Assembly: GCA_001599815.1 (NCBI GenBank)
Contig: BCIA01000004.1
Coordinates: 4,924,082-4,988,081 of the forward strand
Direction: 5' to 3'
Length of the DNA stretch: 64,000 bases
Origin: Furcasterigmium furcatum
Lineage: Eukaryota > Ascomycota > Sordariomycetes > Glomerellales > Plectosphaerellaceae
The notes beneath the pieces are model-generated. The model did no database searches. It was not told the DNA's origin and worked only from the letters and a program-made list of their open reading frames with translations. Positions 32,642-43,029 of this stretch are shown piece after piece. How positions within the stretch are numbered: the stretch's first letter is position 1; each line of letters starts with the position of its first letter. The position numbers and the translations under genes are program-made.

Positions 32642-35600
32642 ATGCTTTCGTCGTTTTGTATCCTGTGTGGCCTGGGGTTGCGCCACCCTCTGCGACCACA
32701 TCAAGCAGGCCAGAGACTATCCTGGCGAGGCGAGATCCGGGCAAGTGAGTGACAGTTGATCTTGTCAAACGAGGATATGGAAGTGATTCAACTGACCTCC
32801 TTTCTGCAGTCAAGAATCAGCACGGAAGTGACTCTGCCTTCATTACCGGGGTGGGCTTCCTCGACGATGGCGCTCTTCGCGCTGACGACGATGCAACATC
32901 GACTTATATGGACATGGAGTCTTTCGACAATTTGCCATATCACCACCTGAACTACAGCTCAGAATCATGGGAGTTTCCTATCCACGACGCGTGCTGGGGA
33001 ATCTTTCTGGAGCAAGTCACTTCCTACTTGAGTTTGCCGCGTCCACCAGATCTCAGCCGCATCGTTCAGCTACTCTTCGATCTCCTGCGCTGTCTCCCCG
33101 TGGACGGATCATCGGAGGCCATTCCCAAGCATGACTTTGAGGGGGCTTCATGGCTATGGAACAATCCCGGGGCCCTTCCTGTGGCCTGGCAATTCCTCCT
33201 CGCCGACCCTCGAACGCCCTGCTTTGCTCCATGGCCACGCCACCTCTCTCATTCTCAACCCCTTGATCTCAATGTTGTCATTCCACCACCTCACCCCGGC
33301 CGGCCCCAAGATTGTTTCTCTGAGCTTCCCCCGGAGGTCATATTGCTGGTGTTGAATCTACTCTCTTCCAAAGATCTCTGTGCTCTGCGGCTTTCATCCA
33401 GAACACTAGCGGTTCGCACTCATCCCTCTGCTCTGCCTCAGTCTTTTTGGCGCACCCGCTTCGAGCCAGAGCAGGAAATGGGCTTCCTTGTTTCCATGCC
33501 TGCGCAAACTTCTCTCAGCAACGGCGTCAATTGGCGAGACCTGTATTTTGATGTCAAAGAAGCTCTGAACAACTCGTCCAAATCAGGCCATCTCCGCAGC
33601 CGACGTCGGATATGGATCGCTCTTCGGCACATCACCCGGTGCTTGATTCCTCTGTTTCAAAACCCCGTCAGCATGGTGGACCTTGCTACACTGGAATCTG
33701 ACTTACGGTCCCGAGCATACACTCTTGGGCAGCCGGCGCGAGGACACGCATGGCTCGAGACTGAGAGAAATGCTGGAGGAGGCTTTCGTCTCCTCGGGAT
33801 GGATTACCTCCCACTGGGTGTCCCTTCGTCAGAGGCAGCATCCTTGGAAATCCGGGTCTCTTTCATCACCTTTAACTGCACAGACTATGTCTGTGGCATA
33901 CGAGTGCTAGAGAAGGACGAACTACCCACATCTTGCGGAAGGGAGACGGCTCGCGTCGGCCTGATTCGACCTTCTTTGGAAACGACCCTGAGCATCACCA
34001 AGGCGGACTACTTGGCTGACGTCAAGGTCACAACATCTGCCAGCGGTGTGCGTGGAATCTCATTTCGCTTCTGTGGTGAGACGGAGAAGATTGTTTTCGC
34101 TGGAGCGGTGGAACACCTCCCCCAGGGTGTTGGCGTTGCCACCCTGCGACCGAGAGCCGGACTTACTGTGGTTGGGCTGGCAGTTGGCTTTGATGTAAGT
34201 TCCCTGATATGCTCTCTTCGCAGTAATAATGCTGATGGCTGAGGATCTACAGGCCTGTAAACTCGTCTCTGTGCAGCTTGTTGAGACATCCGACACCTCC
34301 TCAACGGTCTGCCACGATCTGAGAGACGCTCAGCCACCTGACTTGCCGCCAGTCGCCGGCCATCTCTGGCATCCTTCTGAGCCACTACCAGACGATTCGA
34401 TTCCGGTGCCAGTAGAGACGGGAGATAACCCATCTTTTCTGCTGAATATGGATTTCGGGGGTGCTGGTGGCATCCGACTGGGCTTGTTCACACGCATTTC
34501 TGCTTTTCACGATGATCGCAGAGGATGCGTCCGGGGCTTTGACTTCTTCTACGCTGACGGTTCTTCTTTAACTTTTGGCACGAGGGATGTAATTTGCAGC
34601 GCTACCGAGCGCTGGACTTGTGTCGAGCAGTCCGCTGCGATCGATGGCCCGAGAGGGGAGCGTGTCGTCCAGGTTCTATGGGATCTATCCAAAGTTCACA
34701 TCCGGATTGTCAAGGTAACTGTGATCACTTTCTTGTGATGAACACAGAGTACATACGCTGACAAATAGCTCAATAGATGATCACGAATAAGGGCAGACTG
34801 CTGCTGTTTCGTACATTTCTCAGTCGTGACGGGTCGGGCGACGACAGCATGACTAGCAAAGCTGAAGATGAAGAGTCTCAATACATCACTGGTATCGTTG
34901 CGGGAATACAGGCAAGCGACAACCCTATTTCATTCAGTGCGGATTCGAAAACTAATTTGTCTTCCTCTGTAGATGTCAACCGGGGCCATCCAGTCAATGG
35001 CCACATACGGAGTGCCGCGAATACATGCACTCCAGGACGATTCGGAAGGCGTGGGGATATTCCCGACGCTGAAGGACCACACGTTCCATGTTAATGCCGA
35101 ATACTTTAGGAAAAGGCCTCGCTCCTTCTCCCATGCTTGTTATTCCTCGGCACATCTGACGAACCTCCGGACGATTACACTGTCTTCCGGATCACCCAGA
35201 AAGACGGAGTCAGCGAATCATATTTCCGGTCTCCGTCTTGATTTTTATGACTCTGGCATACCTGTGTACATCGGCCAATGGTTCGAAGAACTCGTGGCCG
35301 TCCAGTTTGCACCCGGAGATCGCATCTCGGGACTCACGTTCTGGCAGACCCAGGAAACCACTGCAGCCAAGGGGCACTTACAGAGGGAGAATGCTGGGAG
35401 ACTCGCGGGTCTGAGGATTACTTGGGCGGGCTCTGAGCCCCGGCAATTCGAACTATTCCCGCGTCACAGCGACGATCTGCTCACGTATTCCTTTGCGGAG
35501 AATCCGTTTCAGAAATTGGTAGGTATCTCCTCATTCCCACTCGACTCCGTTGCCGTGCGCTTACTGAAGGCAGTCGGGGCTGGTCTGGGTCTACACTCAT

Positions 35601-36248
35601 GAGTACGACTATATCCAAGCAGTCTTCGAGACCCGTGCTTCGGCGCCTCCAGTTGGGGGCTCTCTGATCTTGCATGGCATCTTGGACAACTGGCCCAACA
35701 GCCGATACCCAGACAAGCTTTTCTGGGAGGTTGCAGATGACTTGGGCCGACGCGTTCGTGTTTCCCAAATCCGGGTCGTGTTCAACGGAGCCCGGATCGG
35801 CGGCATGGTCTTTTCATATACCGGGGCCATGACATGCAGAACCGCCGGATGGGTACATGGGGAGGAGCATACCCTGAGCCTCCAAGAAGGCGAGCTGCCC
35901 GTTCGCTTGGAATTTGTGATCTGGGGTCACGAGCACGCTGTGGCTGTGAGTTGAGCAACCGACGAGCGCTGGTCCCAGCGAGATTCTCGAGGAATCATTA
36001 GACTAACGATGGGATAGATCCACACCAACTGCGGACGTAAATGGACATGCTCCTCAGCCACTGCTGCCCTACAAGCCGAGGACCTTCTGGCGGAGGATTT
36101 TGACGTCCTCGAGCTGGATGGGAGCCAGGAAACAGCCACGAAAAGTGCTGAATGCGTGGGCATATGGACAACAATGAAGATAGCCTATAGGGCCGAGAGG
36201 GTGATCGAGGCCATGGGACCTATACTAGTGGAGGCAGCGGGTGACTGA
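32642..36248 (+). CDS. F-box protein with DUF7600-type domain (copy 1)
   Basis: Seven exons join in one frame for about 1077 residues: 32642-32744, 32810-34194, 34253-34714, 34777-34911, 34973-35518, 35574-35945, 36018-36248. The start at 32642 gives MLSSFCILCG, a Cys-pair motif matching the N-terminus of the paralogue at 45751. The fourth intron (34912-34972) has a GC donor (ACAG/GCAAGC) with AG acceptor. The F-box is at about residues 215-270 (CFSELPPEVILLVLNLLSSK, then FWRTRFE). The rest is a beta-rich region with repeated motifs (RGFDFFYADGSS; VRVSQIRVVFNGARIGG) of the DUF7600 type. The protein is expected to recruit substrates to an SCF ubiquitin ligase; its target is unknown. It is divergent from the NLR-like gene, which may hint at linked expression. 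Confidence 0.85.
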
Positions 36249-36899
36249 GTCGAGCCATGCAGAGTGAGAGAGACATTTCTAAGGTGGGAAAGCTGAGGTC
36301 CTCCAACAGAGTCCGAGGGCCTGAGATGGAAGATTTTCCGTCTGACAACCCAGCCAATCAACCCGGCACGGCTGTACAACGTGACTACAGCCACATCTCT
36401 GGAAGCGAACTTAGACCACGCAGATCGCACGTGAGGTGAAAGAAGCCTCGGGCTCGGGAGGTTCTCACTCGACCCGTCGACGATGCTCCGATGGCGCCAA
36501 CCCCGCAAAACCCCTGAGATCCCCCGCAGACTAACCGGGCGATTGAGCAGAACCACATCTGAGATTCCGCAATTATTCCACCACTACTTGGCTGGTGGAT
36601 CGAAGATCATGACCCCAACTGGACGAGAAACTCCGAAGTTAAGGGTCTGCAACGGAGAATCCACGTGAAAGTATCGCGGGATGTGGCACTTATATTCAGC
36701 CGATTGAGGCTAAATGCCCTTTGTGAGATTCCCGGGCTTGAAGGCAAGATCGCTTTATCCTAATTATCCTGAAGCTTCAAGGGGCATCCGTGGATGACTG
36801 CTGCTTTGATGGGACGTATAAAAGGAGAGAGGGATGAGAGGCGTTTGCTTCTCTCGCCTTGGAGTCAGAGTTTCCAGATCAACCTGACTCTTTGTCAAC
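36249..36899. other. Intergenic; pectinesterase promoter
   Basis: No gene supported. TATAAAAG at 36817-36824 belongs to the pectinesterase gene. Confidence 0.6.
36817..36824 (+). promoter_or_regulatory. TATA box of the pectinesterase gene
   Basis: TATAAAAG, 76 bp before the start codon at 36900, followed by a pyrimidine-rich leader. Confidence 0.7.
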
Positions 36900-37949
36900 A
36901 TGCTCGGGCACGTTTTCTCTGGCTTACTTCTGCTGATCGGCGCTCAAGCCGTGCCGCGGACTGAGGCGCCGGATGGAGCCTTGATCATTGCTGAGAGTGG
37001 TGGCGACTTTGCCTCGGTGAGAGCCTCCAACTGTATTTCACCAGGCATATATGCTCATAACTCGTCATAGCTACAAGAGGCCATCGACTCCATCGACAAG
37101 ACCTCGACAGACACGACCGTCATCTTCATCGAGCCAGGCACATACACCGGCCAGACGACCATCGAGGGCTACGAGGGCAAGATCATCATCTATGGATCGA
37201 CGGAAGAGGACCAAGACTACTCCCAGAACCGCGTGGTCCTGACGAACAGTCTCCCATCCTCACAGGCAGGCAGCAACGAGCGCAGCGGCACCCTCCGCGT
37301 CAAATCCCCCGGTGTCTCCGTCTACAACATCCTCATCGAGAACACGGCCGGGGACGCCGGCCCCGCGCACGCCCTCTCCGTCACCGCCGACCAAACGGCC
37401 TTCTACGGCTGCGGCTTCACCGGCTGGCAGGACACCTTCTTCGGCGACAACACCAACACCGTGGTTAAGAACTCGTACATCGAGGGCGCGGTGGACTACA
37501 TCTACGGCGGCCAGAACTGCAACTTCTGGTTCGAGAACTGCGACATTGGCTTCAGCAGGGCGACGGGCGGGTACATCACCGCCTCGGGCAGGGTGAGCGA
37601 CGACGCCGCGTGGTATGTCATCAACAACTCGAGGGTGTTCGCCAAGGAGGGCGTCAGTGTCCGGGCCGGGACTGTCTGGCTCGGCCGGCCCTGGAGGGAC
37701 CACGCCCGGACGGTCTACCAGAACACGGAGCTCAGCGACATTATCCGGCCCGAGGGCTGGAACCCGTGGGACAAGGGCGAGGACCTGAGCAACATCTTCT
37801 ATGCCGAGTATGGAAACATGGGTGACGGGGCCGATACTAGCAGCCGTGTTCCGTGGTCGATCCAGCTCGACTGCCCGGTCTCCATTGACCATATCATGCC
37901 GGGATGGACCGACTGGGTGGACCAAGAATACTGGAGTGGAAGCGCGTAG
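36900..37949 (+). CDS. Secreted pectin methylesterase (CE8)
   Basis: Carbohydrate esterase family 8 enzyme of 331 residues that removes methyl esters from plant pectin, preparing it for pectinases. Exons 36900-37016 and 37071-37949, intron GT-AG. A signal peptide (MLGHVFSGLLLLIGAQA) opens the protein. Family motifs are in order: GTYTGQ; TADQTAFYGC with the QD of GWQDTFFGD (catalytic Asp and oxyanion Gln); VDYIYGG (second catalytic Asp, DFIFG in most relatives); LGRPW with its substrate-binding Arg. Length fits the simple fungal type without a pro-domain. No CBM is present. It points to a plant-associated or plant-litter lifestyle. Confidence 0.96.
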
Positions 37950-38901
37950 TTGCTCTTATGCACTGTAGAGTCAATTGACTTTGTTCGTGCCGATAATCCT
38001 GCATCCGTGACGTTCCAGACCACTTCCAGTTCTCCCGGGCATTGGCTACCAGACTCTCGGGACTGGAGGCTCCAGCGCGTGCTCGTGCTCGCCGGACTTG
38101 GCGAGATTCGTACCAGTCACGGGGCGCTTTCATGCACTGCCCAGGCATCACTCCAGCAGAAGAACCAACCGTGCTATGCGATTCGACATGGTACGAGAAT
38201 GGGTCCCTCTCGGCACAGCACGGCACCGTCAGCCAAGACCCTTATCTTGCAGTTCAGGCGACACTGCTACATATACAGCGATGGCCGTGCTTCATTCTCG
38301 CTCCTCTGGCGGACACCCCTTGCCAAAACCTCAGAACGATCCCGTTGACGCAATGGAGAACCAGGTGCGACTGATAAACAACGAGGAACCGCGAGGACAA
38401 CCTCGGCTGGCACACCTGTCTCAGTCAGAACAATTCTTCTACCTGCTCTCACAATTGCTCGAGGAAATATGGCCCTCTCCCAGGGCACGGTTCTGGCTAG
38501 CCATCGCCCTCAAGATCTACTTTCTTCCATTCCTGCTCCTCCATTTCCTGAGAGGAGTGGCTGATGCCATCCGCGCGTGGAATTCCTTGCGTCGGGATCT
38601 GGGTCTCTAACTAGAGGTTCGAGATGAGAAAGAACTACAGCATGTGCGTTACTCTCTGCTGCCTACCATCAAGGCCCAGATCTTGTTGCACCTGCAGAAC
38701 TGACCCGTATCGAGACCATAAGGCTCGGGGTGATAAGCTAGAGATGAAGATTTTGCGAGCGCGCGATTGAGATTACTGGGGACGTTCGTCTCAGAAGGTG
38801 TGGACGAATATTAGCTGCAATGGAGGAGGCCTCCGGCGAGATACTCCAGGCCGACACTATGTATTAAGGGACCGAGCAACATCATGACTACACCCTGCAC
38901 C
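37950..38901. other. Convergent intergenic with one small open frame
   Basis: Between the 3' ends of the pectinesterase and methyltransferase genes. Apart from the small open frame at 38353-38610 nothing is seen. Confidence 0.5.
38353..38610 (+). CDS. Possible 85-residue single-pass membrane protein
   Basis: Single open frame from ATG 38353 to the stop at 38608-38610. The product is hydrophilic for 50 residues, then has one strongly hydrophobic helix (FWLAIALKIYFLPFLLLHFL) and a short basic tail (RAWNSLRRDLGL), the layout of a tail-anchored protein. No family recognised and no clear promoter. It may be chance. Confidence 0.3.
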   Translation: MENQVRLINNEEPRGQPRLAHLSQSEQFFYLLSQLLEEIWPSPRARFWLAIALKIYFLPFLLLHFLRGVADAIRAWNSLRRDLGL

Positions 38902-40336
38902 CTACTTCTTCCTCATGACCCAAGCCTGTGCCTTGTACGCATGCTTCGTCAAGGCCCTCTCATTGAAGCCGTACGCCGCCTCGCGCCACCGGATTTTCTG
39001 GTCAGGGAAGGTCAGCTCGCCGCAGATATCAGGTGCATCCACGAATTCGAAACCCATCTTCTCCACGACAGCGATGACCTCCTCCAAGCTGAGCTGCACC
39101 CAAGGCCCGGTGCCGTAGAGAAGGGGGCCAAAGTTGATCCAGTAGCCGCCCGGTTTGATCAGTGCGTGAATGGTATCGAAGTAGGCCAGCAGGTTTCGCG
39201 CCGTGTCGATGAAGAAGTGTGTTACCAGGACGTCGTAGTGGCCTTTCTGATGGTTGAATTCGCGGATGAAATCGCCCTCGACGAGAAGGACCGCGCTTGT
39301 GTTGATGGGCTTGTCCGGAATCACGATGTCGCGCATCATGTCGTCGGTCGTAGCATGATGCGACCAACCGTCGATGAAGGGGTGGGAAACGTGGGAGTTG
39401 GCGCTCGGGTTCGCTTCGAGGAAGCGGTAGGCCATGTTCATGTACATGGACCACTCGTTGCTCGTCACTTCGAAGCCTGGAAAACGTCAGCATCGCGAAG
39501 CAAGCATGACACTCTAGATTCAACTCACCTCCAAGTGCAGAAACGTCATGACCAAGGCGCCCCACGCCAGCGCCTGGAAGCAGCACCTTGACGGGTCCTT
39601 GCGACCTGTCGGGGAAGATCTGCTCCAGAGATCGGAGGATGCAGGGGAAGGCTGCGTCCCGCTCGCTCACGCCCTGGGTCGACCAGTCGCGGACGTAGTG
39701 CTTCAATGCCTGGGAGACGCTGACCTTGTCGGCGACCTTTCCGTCCTTCTCAAGGGCAGCGACGTGCTCGTCCAGCTCCTTTCGCTCGATGCCGTAGAAA
39801 GCAAGGCCTGCCTCGACAATGCCGTCGCACAGCTTCTGGTTGACACTGATGAGGTCCGAGACTCTGTCGAGCTTGGCGTGATAGTCCACGACGCTCTCCA
39901 GCAGCTTCTTCTGCTCTTTCGGGACGGACTTGTAGTACTTCCGCCACTTGTCTACGTCTGCGGTTTGGAGCTTGGTGTACCGCAGGTACGCATGGAGAGT
40001 ATCCAAGACCCGGTGGCGCAGGTGGTTGCGGTCCCATTTGCCGTTTCCAGAACGACTGAGGCGCTTCAAGAGTGATTCTCGCTCCGCTTCCAGTCGCGGG
40101 TCAGGCTTGCGAACTTCCTCGACCGTCATGACAACCTGATGGACCTGGACGTAGGAGGGGATCGGCATCTGAAGAGGTCAGCCGAGATGCTCTGAGAGAT
40201 CAGTCGATATCATGCGCCAACGCACCGAAGCCAGATCCTCTGACGGCGCATCCTTTCCTTGGTCTGCGTTGTCGGATGCCCAGGTGGTCGCGCTCGAGAG
40301 TGCCGCGACGAGCAGCCAGGCCGAAGAGAAGCGCAT
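38902..40336 (-). CDS. Carnosine N-methyltransferase-like (N2227 family) with predicted signal peptide
   Basis: SAM-dependent methyltransferase of the N2227/CARNMT1 family, about 441 residues. Exons 40336-40226, 40168-39529 and 39476-38902; introns 40169-40225 and 39477-39528 are GT-AG. Family marks: VLLPGAGVGRLGHDVSALGG running across the second intron into FEVTSNEWSMYM (SAM site), HPFIDGWSHHATTDDMMRDI, VEGDFIREF and ALIKPGGYWINFGPLLYG. Relatives methylate the imidazole of histidyl dipeptides or related substrates in the cytosol or nucleus. Odd here is the first exon, which encodes a typical secretion signal (MRFSSAWLLVAALSSATTWA) and is joined in frame by a GTGCGT donor. If translation instead starts at ATG 40168 the product would be cytosolic. 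Substrate is not known. Confidence 0.9.
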
Positions 40337-40729
40337 CGTGGGAGAGAAGGTTGGCGAACCGATGATCTGGTATTGCGATGTGACCTTGAAACTCAATTGA
40401 GTGTCACGGATGACTCTAGACGCTGCCCGGTATGAGATGAAAGACGCTGTGTGCTCAACCTTGACCGGCTCCGAGTCCAAGTGGTGATCGAGTAGTACCT
40501 GGATGGCCGCCAAGGATAGGGCCGCCGCCATTTTTCACGAGAATGAGAGCCCCAGGCATTGATATCATTGCCCTATCCAGGGCCTCTGAAAACTCTTAAG
40601 AAGAGGCAACATGGCGCGGTAGAGCTTGATTTGGACATGAGGAAGATCACGACGTGTGCTCGATGATGAAGCTTGAAGTTCAGCCACCCAGTGAAATGTG
40701 AAATGAGCCATGATGCACACTGATGTGCC
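40337..40729. other. Intergenic
   Basis: Upstream region of the methyltransferase gene and 3' flank of the monooxygenase gene. No gene seen. Confidence 0.6.
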
Positions 40730-42742
40730 TTATGTAAGCAGCTCCCTCACTTCACCTCCCCCACCACCGCCGTCGCGAAACGCGTCCGGCAAAACTCCCT
40801 CCAACATCCCCTTCACCTGAAGTGCAACCATCTTGGAATACCATCGGTGCTGCGCCGTCCCTCCGCCCTGCACCCAGATGCTGCGCAATCCGGACGGACG
40901 CTTCCACATGCCGCGGACCTCCCCCTCGACGTCAACGCCCATGGTCGGCTCCAGCCTGCGAGCGATGTCCTCCCACCCCGGTCCAAGGATGCCCGGCAGC
41001 TCCCGTCGGACGTCCTTTTCGTATCCAGTGCACCATACGATGGCGTCTGCGTCGACATGAGTGCCGTTGTCCAGTACGAGGCCGCCTGCCGTGTATGAGG
41101 CTGGTGATCCCGGCACCACTCTGACGATGCCGGACGTGATAAGATCCACGCCTCCTGTTCCCATGTCGACCAGGAATCCGCCAGCATTGGAGAGGAGATT
41201 TGTCACGAGGTCATCCTGGGTGCAGTCTTTGAGCCTCAACCCCGCCTCTTTGGCTGCCTTGTAGCGATTTCTGCTATCCAGTCAGCTTGCCCTCAACCAG
41301 ACGGATGGGTTGCGACCTACGGCTCTGCCTCTGCCCGAGCAGCATGGCCCCTCCTGCTCAACTCACCGCCGACGTGAAGAGCACTCGTTGAGAACATGAC
41401 GTCGGCGACATGCGTCGGGATCAGGTCGAAGATGCCCATGCCTTTCGGATCCTCGTAGTACTCCATCGGGATCACCAAGGTCGGTGACCGCTGGATCATG
41501 GTCACGCTCAGCCCGGCATTGTGACAATCTTCTAGGACGTCGAACGCGGAATTGGCCGAGCCGACGATCGTGACGGACTTGGCCCCGCGCTCCTGCAAGT
41601 CCGTGCCACTCTTGAACTCGTCCGCGTGGACATTGGGTCCCTTGAATTGCCCCTCATTTGCAACCTTTGGCATATGCGGAACGCTGAAGCCAGTGCCTGT
41701 CGCCAGCACGATCCCTCTGCATTGGATGACCTTCGAGCGTTCGTTGCTCGTCACCCTCAGGGTCCAAGTCCGCGATTCTTCGTTGTAGATCGTTCCCGAG
41801 ATTCGCGCCTGGTACATCACCCTCGTGTCCAGGTCGAACACTTCGGCAAACCGCTTCATATGATCCCGGAGCTCATTCCGCGTCAGCAAGTAGTTGTGCT
41901 CCTCCGAGTACGGGAGATACGGCACTTGGCAGTAGCCTTTACCAATGTGGAAACGAAGGTAGTCGTATCGATTGCCCCAGTTGTCACCCGCTTTGTTGTT
42001 CCTCTCGACGACGATGAAGTCGACCTGCATAGCCTTGAGGCGAGCGGCCTGGATCAGGCCAGCATTGCCGGCGCCGACAATGACCACTTCGGTTTGGATA
42101 ATCTCCTCGTCCGGAATTGGCACGGAAGGTTGGTTCAGCGAGTCGGCATCCTCTGGGTAGTCGATCCAGTCGACAAGAAAGGTGGCCATGCTCCAGATCT
42201 TCCATTTGAGGTCGCCCCCTGGGCCTTTCTCTGGTACGATGGCTAGCTTGCCCTCGCACATCGCACGAGGCTGTTTCGTTTGGAAAGTAAAGCCGCAGTC
42301 GACCCAGCTCTGCTTCTATCAGCGACTATCTTCATACATCGGATGTCATCTTGCCGAACGTCCGGATTTTACTCACAGACTCGGTGCTTGGAGAAACGAT
42401 AAGAGCCGATCCGATGACCAGAGAGATGCCAGAGATCTCGCGAGCCTTGGCCAGCTTGCAGAATGTCGTCGAAATGGTGTTCGACCCGGTAAATGTTCGC
42501 AGGTGAGCAGTCAGCGAGAGACTGTCCCGCCAATGACACATTCCAGCTCGGAACAGCTGCTCAACTTCACCAATGCTCACATCTTGTTGGCAGGACACCT
42601 CAGACAGCCGATTGCAGACTCTCGATGCAACGGCAGCAGCATCAGCGCTGGCCCAGTCCACGATGGCGGCGGTCTCTGGCAGAGGCCTGTAGATGTCCTT
42701 ACGGGGGTCAACCCGGGGCGACTCGTCAGGGAGCCAGTCCAT
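40730..42742 (-). CDS. Flavin-dependent monooxygenase with NTF2-like N-terminus
   Basis: FAD/NADPH monooxygenase of about 631 residues, in the fungal group that fuses an NTF2-like domain to an FMO domain. Exons 42742-42377, 42309-41321 and 41270-40730; introns 42310-42376 and 41271-41320, both GT-AG. Residues 1-190 hold the NTF2-like part (SWVDCGFTFQT, WKIWSMATFL). The FAD Rossmann motif is VVIVGAGNAG (201-206). ATG-like motif: IVLATGTGF. The second nucleotide site is VTIVGSANSA (372-377), where most relatives have GSGNSA, so one glycine is replaced by Ala. The C-terminal part has DADAIVWCTGYEKDV as in flavin monooxygenases. The reaction may be hydroxylation or Baeyer-Villiger oxidation; the substrate is unknown. 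No biosynthetic neighbours suggest a pathway. Confidence 0.9.
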
Positions 42743-43029
42743 ATTGCTGTACGTCTTGCAGATCTGGAGTGTGATCACCCACAAATTCTCGGCAAACCCA
42801 GGGCGAGAACCGTTTTAAGAAAACCTGGTAGCTATCGGGGACTCCCATTACACGGCATCACGCTCCGCAGCCACTGGCGTCGCGACTGAGTCCCCAGGCC
42901 AGTCGGGACTTCCCTACCAGCCGACGGATGTCGCACAACGCTCGGGATTCTCCTGACGCCCCATATCCGATGGCGACTCGACAGCCCAAAGTACTTCCTG
43001 CGAGCCTTCTCAGCCTACCGGCACACGCC

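Noticed and set aside
4313..42742. A biosynthetic cluster linking the tyrosinase and the flavin monooxygenase
   Set aside because: They lie 37 kb apart with unrelated genes between, and no backbone synthase is present.
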